Below are positions 1 to 5,906 of a stretch of 5,906 bases of DNA, piece by piece (the stretch's first letter is position 1; each line of letters starts with the position of its first letter). The DNA lies in the NCBI GenBank assembly GCA_031374115.1, contig JANMNO010000088.1:1-5906 (forward strand). Direction: 5' to 3'. A model generated the notes under the pieces. It ran no database searches. It saw only the letters and a program-made list of their open reading frames with translations, and was not told the origin of the DNA. Made by a program: the position numbers and the translations under genes. The DNA is from JAKFWF01 sp031374115. GTDB lineage: Bacteria > Pseudomonadota > Alphaproteobacteria > Rhizobiales > Hyphomicrobiaceae.

Positions 1-32
1 AGAAATGTCATTGCAACCAAGTTAGAGGTTAC

Positions 33-1187
33 GTGGCGACAGCCATCTCATTGGGCGCCGAAAAAGCCGCCTACATCGATCCGGAAGCCGACAAGGGCTA
101 TCCACTCGATCTGCCCAGATGGCGCTCGGAGACGGGCGCCCCATTAATGATCAACGCGCTGCCCGGCATGAACCGGGCCGGCATCGATCGCACCGAGCGC
201 AGTCTTTGGCGATATCGCACGGCCTTCCCCGTCACCGTCGCTACGCCGATCAGCATGGGCGAAGGGTGTACGCCGCTCGTGCGCCGCCCATGGCGGGGAG
301 GTGAGGCCCTATTCAAGCTGGAGTGGTTCTCGCCGACGGGAAGCTTCAAGGACCGCGGCGCCAGCGTAATGATGTCGATACTGCGCGAGCAGGGGATCCG
401 TTACGTGCTCGAGGACAGCTCCGGCAATGGCGGCGCTGCGATCGCAGCCTATGCCAGCGCCGGAGGCATGAAGGCGAAGATCCTCACCCCTGCATCCACC
501 CAGCCAGCCAAGACGGTGCAGATGCGCGCCTATGGCGCCGAGGTCGAATTCGTCCCTGGCACGCGCCAGGACACGGCGGATGAGGCTGAGCGGCAGGCCG
601 CACACATCTTTTATGCGAGCCACAACTGGCACCCGTTCTTCTTGCAGGGCACCAAGACCCTCGCCTACGAGTTGTGGGAGGACTTGGGTTTCCGCGCGCC
701 CGACAACGTGATCGCGCCGACGGGGGCCGGCAGTAACGTGCTCGGCTGTGACATCGGCTTCGACGAGCTCATGCGTTGTGGCGAGATCGCGCGGCGGCCA
801 CGACTGTTCGCGGTCCAGCCAGCCAATTGCGCGCCGATCCACGCCGCGTTCGTCTCGGGTGGGACCCGCCCGGTGTCGATCGAGGTTAGGCCGACGATCG
901 CGGAGGGCACGGCTATCACCAAGCCGATCCGCCTGAAGCCCGTGCTCGAGGCCATCCGCCGTTCAGGCGGATCGACTGTCGCAGTGACGGAGGAGGAGAT
1001 CATCGCATCCGTGCTCGATCTTGCTCGGATCGGTCTCTACGCCGAACCGACGAGCGCCGCAGCAGCTGCCGCGTACACCAGGCTCGTGTCCGCGGGTACG
1101 ATTAAGCAGGAGGAGACGACGGTCGTGGTGCTAACCGGAAGCGGCCTCAAGGCAACACAGCGGATCGGCGAGATCCTGGGCAGTTAA
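33..1187 (+). CDS. Threonine synthase-like PLP-dependent enzyme (fold type II)
   Basis: A 384-residue fold-type II PLP enzyme most like the threonine synthase branch, which normally converts O-phosphohomoserine to threonine in the cytoplasm. Seen: the PLP lysine K106 in SFKDRG (104-109), a phosphate/substrate loop EDSSGNGG (127-134), a second glycine-rich loop PTGAGSN (229-235), and a C-terminal TGSGLK (368-373) where the family places the residue contacting the PLP ring nitrogen. Many relatives carry an N-terminal zinc ribbon. Here the equivalent stretch (about 14-41, with YPLDLPRW) has no cysteines. The start is GTG at 33, with AGAGG at 24-28 only 4 bases upstream. The frame stays open to the left edge, but no in-frame ATG/GTG/TTG is seen there. 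It converges on the dehydrogenase remnant with 12 bases between stops. The family call is strong; the exact reaction is open, because such paralogues beside transporters may act on other amino acids by beta/gamma elimination or replacement. Confidence 0.88.
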   Translation: MATAISLGAEKAAYIDPEADKGYPLDLPRWRSETGAPLMINALPGMNRAGIDRTERSLWRYRTAFPVTVATPISMGEGCTPLVRRPWRGGEALFKLEWFSPTGSFKDRGASVMMSILREQGIRYVLEDSSGNGGAAIAAYASAGGMKAKILTPASTQPAKTVQMRAYGAEVEFVPGTRQDTADEAERQAAHIFYASHNWHPFFLQGTKTLAYELWEDLGFRAPDNVIAPTGAGSNVLGCDIGFDELMRCGEIARRPRLFAVQPANCAPIHAAFVSGGTRPVSIEVRPTIAEGTAITKPIRLKPVLEAIRRSGGSTVAVTEEEIIASVLDLARIGLYAEPTSAAAAAAYTRLVSAGTIKQEETTVVVLTGSGLKATQRIGEILGS

Positions 1188-1199
1188 GTCTCAACCGAT

Positions 1200-1647
1200 C
1201 TACCCGAAGCGCTGAATATCATAAGGCGCGAGCTGCCGGAGCTCTTCTGGTTCCAGATCGACCACCTCGACGCCGCGCCTGCGCCGCAGGTCATGCCAGG
1301 ACTTGGCAGTTTCGTAAGATTCCTGCCGCTCGTAGACATCGAGCTCGCCCGATTGCCGGACAAGATCGCTCGCGCGCGCTTCGGCGAGCAACATGCGATA
1401 GGCGTCCTTGGCGTGGTTCAGGATCGCCTGCAGCGCGATCGAGATCTCCTCGACTCGAGCCGGGCGGGCAGCCAGCACGAAATTGAGTAGATACGGCGTG
1501 AGAGAGAGCAGGTGCTGCCAGCGGATGATGAGCGGACAGACGATCAATCAGGGTCACGCGATGGCCGTCGCGGAGCAAAGAGAATGCCGTGCACACGCCG
1601 ACCGTGCCGGCGCCGAGGACCGTGAAGTGCTGCTTCGCCGTGGACAT
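1200..1647 (-). pseudogene. D-amino-acid dehydrogenase (DadA-like) remnant, frameshifted and truncated
   Basis: A broken FAD-dependent oxidoreductase of the DadA/DAO type, which would oxidise D-amino acids to 2-oxo acids at the membrane. The first piece starts at ATG 1647, with GGGGAA (1654-1659) 6 bases upstream. It carries the dinucleotide-binding motif VLGAGTVG and the end of the second strand, VTLIDR. Near 1540-1548 homology moves to another frame, which continues with IIRWQHLLSLTPYLL, then SRPARVE-like AARPARVEEI, then DAYRMLLAEA and RRRGVEVVDLEPEELRQL. That frame ends at a TAG (1200-1202). Compared with intact members of roughly 410-430 residues, about 40 residues are missing at the junction (the segment with the conserved GNAGG-type motif) and more than 200 at the C-terminus. 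The 36-base gap after the ABC ATPase suggests an old shared operon. A functional protein is very unlikely. Family recall is from memory of DadA sequences, not from a search. Confidence 0.85.
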
Positions 1648-1653
1648 TGCTTG

Positions 1654-1659
1654 TTCCCC
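1654..1659 (-). promoter_or_regulatory. Ribosome binding site of the dehydrogenase remnant
   Basis: GGGGAA read on the - strand, 6 bases before ATG 1647. It selects this ATG over the TTG at 1668 and shows that the remnant's original start is still preserved although its body is destroyed. Confidence 0.6.
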
Positions 1660-1683
1660 GTTCACCAAGCCTCTTGGCCCCCA

Positions 1684-3708
<2,025 letters not shown>

Positions 3709-3714
3709 GCCTTC

Positions 3715-3719
3715 TCTCC
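3715..3719 (-). promoter_or_regulatory. Ribosome binding site deciding the ABC ATPase start
   Basis: GGAGA on the - strand, 6 bases before ATG 3708. It supports this internal start over the longer reading frame that opens at 3801. Confidence 0.7.
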
Positions 3720-3809
3720 ACACCTGCCGGCATCGCCGGACACGGGGGTCCTGCCCGCAGCCCTCGTTACCGCCTCTTTGCCGGACCGACAGTATCGACA
3801 CCCAACGAA

Positions 3810-3825
3810 GCTTGTCCAGGCAAGC
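3810..3825. repeat. Inverted repeat GCTTG-N6-CAAGC
   Basis: A 16-base near-palindrome: five perfect pairs, one T-G mismatch, one more C-G pair and a two-base centre. It lies about 100 bases upstream of the ABC ATPase start. It could be an operator half-site pair or a hairpin in that gene's leader. A chance occurrence in GC-rich DNA is possible. Confidence 0.4.
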
Positions 3826-3905
3826 GCCCTCGCGCGGCCGCCAAGCCCCGCCTAGAAAGCGCGGGAGGACCGCACGGCGGCGAGCTTGACGGGGCAGGGG
3901 TCAGC

Positions 3906-3918
3906 TGAAACACTTTCA
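3906..3918. repeat. Inverted repeat TGAAA-CAC-TTTCA
   Basis: A perfect 5+3+5 palindrome. It is followed at once by an overlapping 8-base palindrome, TCAATTGA (3916-3923). Together they form an AT-rich symmetric block in the middle of the divergent region, a sensible place for a regulator to control both directions. The regulator is not identified. Confidence 0.4.
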
Positions 3919-3934
3919 ATTGAGCGGTGCAGAT

Positions 3935-3945
3935 CTTTGTCAAAG
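3935..3945. repeat. Inverted repeat CTTTG-T-CAAAG containing TTGACA
   Basis: A perfect 5+1+5 palindrome. It contains TTGACA on the - strand (3938-3943) and TTGTCA on the + strand (3937-3942), so it could be a -35 element for leftward transcription, an operator, or both. No good -10 hexamer is found at standard spacing, so the promoter reading stays tentative. Confidence 0.35.
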
Positions 3946-3960
3946 CCCGAGAGAGCAAGA

Positions 3961-3993
3961 TCGGCTCGTGCTGTATATGGCGTGTCGAGCCGA
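3961..3993. repeat. 8-bp perfect inverted repeat TCGGCTCG-N17-CGAGCCGA
   Basis: Two 8-base arms (3961-3968 and 3986-3993) match perfectly in inverted orientation across a 17-base centre containing TATATG. The block ends about 60 bases before the aminotransferase GTG. It may be an operator with arms about 25 bases centre to centre, or a hairpin in the mRNA leader. It is the longest inverted repeat I found in the region. Function is inferred from placement only. Confidence 0.5.
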
Positions 3994-4040
3994 CTGTCGC
4001 CCGAAGAAACCGGAGTAGCTAGCACCATCCATCGTCACGC

Positions 4041-4046
4041 AAGGAG
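4041..4046 (+). promoter_or_regulatory. Ribosome binding site selecting the GTG start of the aminotransferase
   Basis: AAGGAG lies 7 bases before GTG 4054. The nearby ATG at 4049-4051 is out of frame and too close to the site, so GTG is the start. This rules out the 56-residue N-terminal extension that an open frame from 3886 would imply. Confidence 0.75.
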
Positions 4047-4053
4047 CAATGCA

Positions 4054-4983
4054 GTGTCAGGTCAGCGGCCACGCTTTCTCTTCTTCGACGGCAAGATCGT
4101 GCCCTACGCCGATGCGACGGTTCATGTGCTTTCGACGGTCTTCAAGTACGCGGCGGCCATATTCGAAGGAATCCGCGCCTACCATAACGAGCAAACCAAC
4201 CAGCTTTATATCTTCCGACTGAAGGAGCACCTCGACCGGCTGCACGAGTCGGCGAAGATTGCCCGCATTCCGTTGCCCTACACTGCCGAGCAGATCCGGC
4301 ACCATCTGGTCAAGCTGATCAAGGAAAACGAGCTGCGGCAGGATCTGCACATCCGCATCTCGGCCTACGTGTCGGAGGATGACGGCCGGCTGCACTCGAC
4401 AAGCCCGATCGGCCTTTCGATGGCGGCAATCCCGATGGGGCGCTACGACACGCTGGCACCGACGGAGGGGCTCAAGGTGGGAGTCAGCGCCTGGCGGCGT
4501 CTCAGCGACGAGTCGATGCCACCGCGCGTGAAGTCAATCGCCAACTACCAGAACAGTCGACTCGCGCTGCTCGATGCGCAGGCCGCAGGCTTCCAGGATG
4601 CGATCCTGCTCGATCCGCGCGGAAAGGTAACCGAGGGGCCCGGCTACAACATCTTCGTCGTGCGGGGCGGCCAAGTGATTACGCCGCCGGTGACCTGTGG
4701 CATCCTCGAGGGCGTGACGCGGGATACCCTGATCAGGCTGCTTGCAGAGGCGCACGGGCTGACGGTACTCCAGCGCGAGATCGACCGGACGGAGCTTTAC
4801 GTCGCCGACGAGGTTTTTTTCTGCGGCAGCGGCAAGGAGGTGACGCCTATCGGCTCGATCGATCACCGCCAAGTTGGCACTGGCGGCATGGGGCCCCTGA
4901 CGAACAAGATCAAGGAGACCTACTTCGACGTCGCCAAGGGCAAACAGCAGGACTACGCGAGTTGGCTGATCCCGGTTTATTGA
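4054..4983 (+). CDS. Class IV aminotransferase, branched-chain amino acid type (IlvE-like)
   Basis: A 309-residue cytoplasmic PLP transaminase, close to the usual IlvE length. In the family it moves the amino group between branched-chain amino acids and 2-oxoglutarate. Seen: FEGIRAY (37-43), with the Arg typical of branched-chain enzymes; PLP lysine K160 in RVKSIANY; the ring-contacting glutamate E194 in TEGPGYNIF; GVTRD (220-224); and EVTPIGSID near the C-terminus. By alignment from memory to E. coli IlvE, the active-site Tyr of the YIRP motif is His99 here while Arg101 is kept, and the T-A pair near 257 is Ser259-Gly260. Substrate range may therefore differ. The start is GTG, set by AAGGAG 7 bases upstream. 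It heads a rightward unit with the binding protein 50 bases downstream and is divergent from the ABC ATPase. A housekeeping role is possible, but the context suggests catabolism of an imported amino compound. Related D-amino-acid or amine transaminases are less likely because of the FEGIR motif. Confidence 0.88.
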   Translation: MSGQRPRFLFFDGKIVPYADATVHVLSTVFKYAAAIFEGIRAYHNEQTNQLYIFRLKEHLDRLHESAKIARIPLPYTAEQIRHHLVKLIKENELRQDLHIRISAYVSEDDGRLHSTSPIGLSMAAIPMGRYDTLAPTEGLKVGVSAWRRLSDESMPPRVKSIANYQNSRLALLDAQAAGFQDAILLDPRGKVTEGPGYNIFVVRGGQVITPPVTCGILEGVTRDTLIRLLAEAHGLTVLQREIDRTELYVADEVFFCGSGKEVTPIGSIDHRQVGTGGMGPLTNKIKETYFDVAKGKQQDYASWLIPVY

Positions 4984-5016
4984 GTGGTAGGCTTCGCGCG
5001 AGAGAACGAGATATCG

Positions 5017-5025
5017 GGAGAGGAG
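5017..5025 (+). promoter_or_regulatory. Ribosome binding site of the solute-binding protein
   Basis: GGAGAGGAG ends 8 bases before ATG 5034. The closer ATG at 5026 reads ATG GTC TGA and stops at once, so it is not the start. Confidence 0.75.
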
Positions 5026-5033
5026 ATGGTCTG

Positions 5034-5906
5034 ATGGCAAGTGTGCGTATGACGGCTTTGCTGACCATGGCGCTCGGCGCGCTGTGGCCGGCGGCGGCGT
5101 GGTCCCAAGCAGCACCTCAGGGCCAGTTGACCGTCGCCCAGGGCACCGATGCGGTCACCATGGATCCGCACAACACGACGCAGATGACGGCCATGCAGCC
5201 GTTCAACTTCGTCTACAACAAGCTGATCAATCGCGACAACGACATGAAGCTTGTCCCGGAACTCGCGGAATCCTGGAAGGCGGTCGATGAGCTCACCTGG
5301 GAAGTGAAGCTGCGCAAGGGTGTGAAATTCCACAACGGTGAGGACTTCAACTCTGCTGGCGTGAAGTTCACCCTCGACCGCGTGCGCGTTGCCGGCGCGA
5401 CGCAGGTTTCAAGCGGCTTCACCACGATCGATGACGTCAAGACGCTCGATCCGTATACGGTCCATATCATCACCAAGAAGCCCGATCCGCTGCTGCCGGC
5501 GCGACTAGCGGCGTGGGGCGCCCAGATGCTGCCACCCGTCTACTTCAAGGAGGTCGGCGTCGATGGTCTCGCCCGCAAGGCGGTTGGCACCGGCCCGTAC
5601 CGATTCGGCGAGTGGCGCAAGGACGACAGCCTGTCGTTCGAGGCGAATACGAGCTACTGGGGCGATGCGCCTAAGTTCGCCAAGGTCGTCTTCCGGCCAA
5701 TCAAGGACGAGCTCGCCCGCATGTCCGCGCTTACGGCCGGTGAGGTTGACTTGGCGGTCAATATTCCCGTCGACTTCTCCGATAAGATCAAGTCGGGTGG
5801 CTCGACCTATCTCGCGCAAACACTTGCCAACGCGACGGACGTCTTCCTCATGGGCAGCGACGCTCCGCTGAAGGATGCCCGGGTGCGCCTTGCGCTGAAC
5901 ATAGCC
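5034..5906 (+). CDS. ABC transporter substrate-binding protein, family 5 (DppA/OppA-like), 3' end missing
   Basis: A periplasmic binding protein for a peptide or related compound, cut by the right edge after 291 residues; intact members have about 500-530, so the C-terminal lobe is absent. The frame is open from ATG 5034 to the last base. Seen: a Sec signal peptide (R5, hydrophobic 7-22, probable cut after AWS24, no lipobox cysteine, so soluble), then LTVAQGTDAVTMDPH at the start of the mature domain, LVPELAESW, WEVKLRKGVKFHNGE, and the family hallmark GTGPYRF (185-191) followed by YWGDAP. It follows the aminotransferase by 50 bases and is probably co-transcribed. It is the natural partner of the divergent fused ATPase; the permease genes should follow outside the window. 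Family membership is firm. The substrate (dipeptide, oligopeptide, opine, glutathione-like or other) cannot be told from this part. Confidence 0.93.
   Translation, partial: MASVRMTALLTMALGALWPAAAWSQAAPQGQLTVAQGTDAVTMDPHNTTQMTAMQPFNFVYNKLINRDNDMKLVPELAESWKAVDELTWEVKLRKGVKFHNGEDFNSAGVKFTLDRVRVAGATQVSSGFTTIDDVKTLDPYTVHIITKKPDPLLPARLAAWGAQMLPPVYFKEVGVDGLARKAVGTGPYRFGEWRKDDSLSFEANTSYWGDAPKFAKVVFRPIKDELARMSALTAGEVDLAVNIPVDFSDKIKSGGSTYLAQTLANATDVFLMGSDAPLKDARVRLALNIA

Larger units (their letters stand above)
3709..4053. promoter_or_regulatory. Divergent intergenic control region
   Basis: About 345 bases between the start codons of the leftward ABC ATPase and the rightward aminotransferase, with no gene I can support. 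It should hold the promoters of both transcription units. Seen: four short inverted repeats, listed separately, and a perfect TTGACA on the - strand (3938-3943). The expected -10 position 17 bases on (3915-3920, ATTGAA) is poor, so I do not call a promoter. On the + strand, TTGACG at 3886-3891 is followed at suitable spacing only by a weak AACACT. The stretch 3900-3950 is more AT-rich than its surroundings, which fits a promoter or operator zone. Confidence 0.6.

Noticed and set aside
1230..1257. Hairpins GAGCT-N5-AGCTC and TCTGG-TT-CCAGA near the convergent junction, as possible terminators
   Set aside because: Both lie within the remnant's former coding sequence, have short stems and no U-rich run after them. 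I do not call a terminator.
3709..3801. 31-residue N-terminal extension of the ABC ATPase
   Set aside because: There is no similarity to family N-termini, and a good GGAGA sits in front of the internal ATG at 3708.
3915..3943. Leftward sigma-70 promoter with -35 TTGACA
   Set aside because: The -35 is perfect, but the hexamer 17 bases on reads ATTGAA and alternatives at 15-18 bases are no better. It is kept only as a note in the control region.
3886..4053. 56-residue N-terminal extension of the aminotransferase
   Set aside because: The sequence is low in family similarity, covers the inverted repeats, and has no ribosome site. The AAGGAG at 4041-4046 and the normal IlvE length support GTG 4054.
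4534..5115. 193-codon open frame on the - strand
   Set aside because: It is antisense to the aminotransferase and the binding-protein start, both of which have clear family motifs. There is no domain or ribosome site to support it.

Overview
The window is GC-rich (above 60% by eye). The coding style suggests a soil or rhizosphere proteobacterium, probably an alphaproteobacterium. This rests on a peptide-type ABC ATPase with both nucleotide-binding domains fused in one chain, GTG starts with purine-rich ribosome sites, and a periplasmic Sec-exported binding protein. It is an inference from style and is not a taxonomic assignment.

Layout, left to right. (1) A + strand fold-type II PLP enzyme related to threonine synthase (33-1187). 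(2) A convergent, clearly broken D-amino-acid dehydrogenase (DadA-like) remnant on the - strand (1200-1647). Its two pieces lie in different frames, with an internal deletion and a missing C-terminus. (3) Upstream of it on the - strand, and probably once co-transcribed with it, an intact fused DppD-DppF type ABC ATPase (1684-3708). (4) A divergent control region of about 345 bp (3709-4053) holding several short inverted repeats but no gene. (5) On the + strand, a class IV aminotransferase of the branched-chain type, starting at a GTG (4054-4983). (6) Fifty bases later, the first 291 residues of a family 5 (DppA/OppA-type) extracellular solute-binding protein that runs off the right edge (5034-5906).

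Together this reads as an uptake and catabolism locus for a peptide or amino-acid-like compound. The binding protein captures the substrate, the fused ATPase powers import, and PLP enzymes and formerly a flavin dehydrogenase act on the amino group or side chain. The two permease subunits are not in the window and are expected to the right of the binding protein. The true substrate cannot be read from sequence. I saw no tRNA, rRNA, CRISPR array, insertion sequence or phage gene. I found no convincing new system; the most notable points are the decayed dehydrogenase, the divergent control region, and the unusual grouping of three amino-acid-handling enzyme families around one importer.
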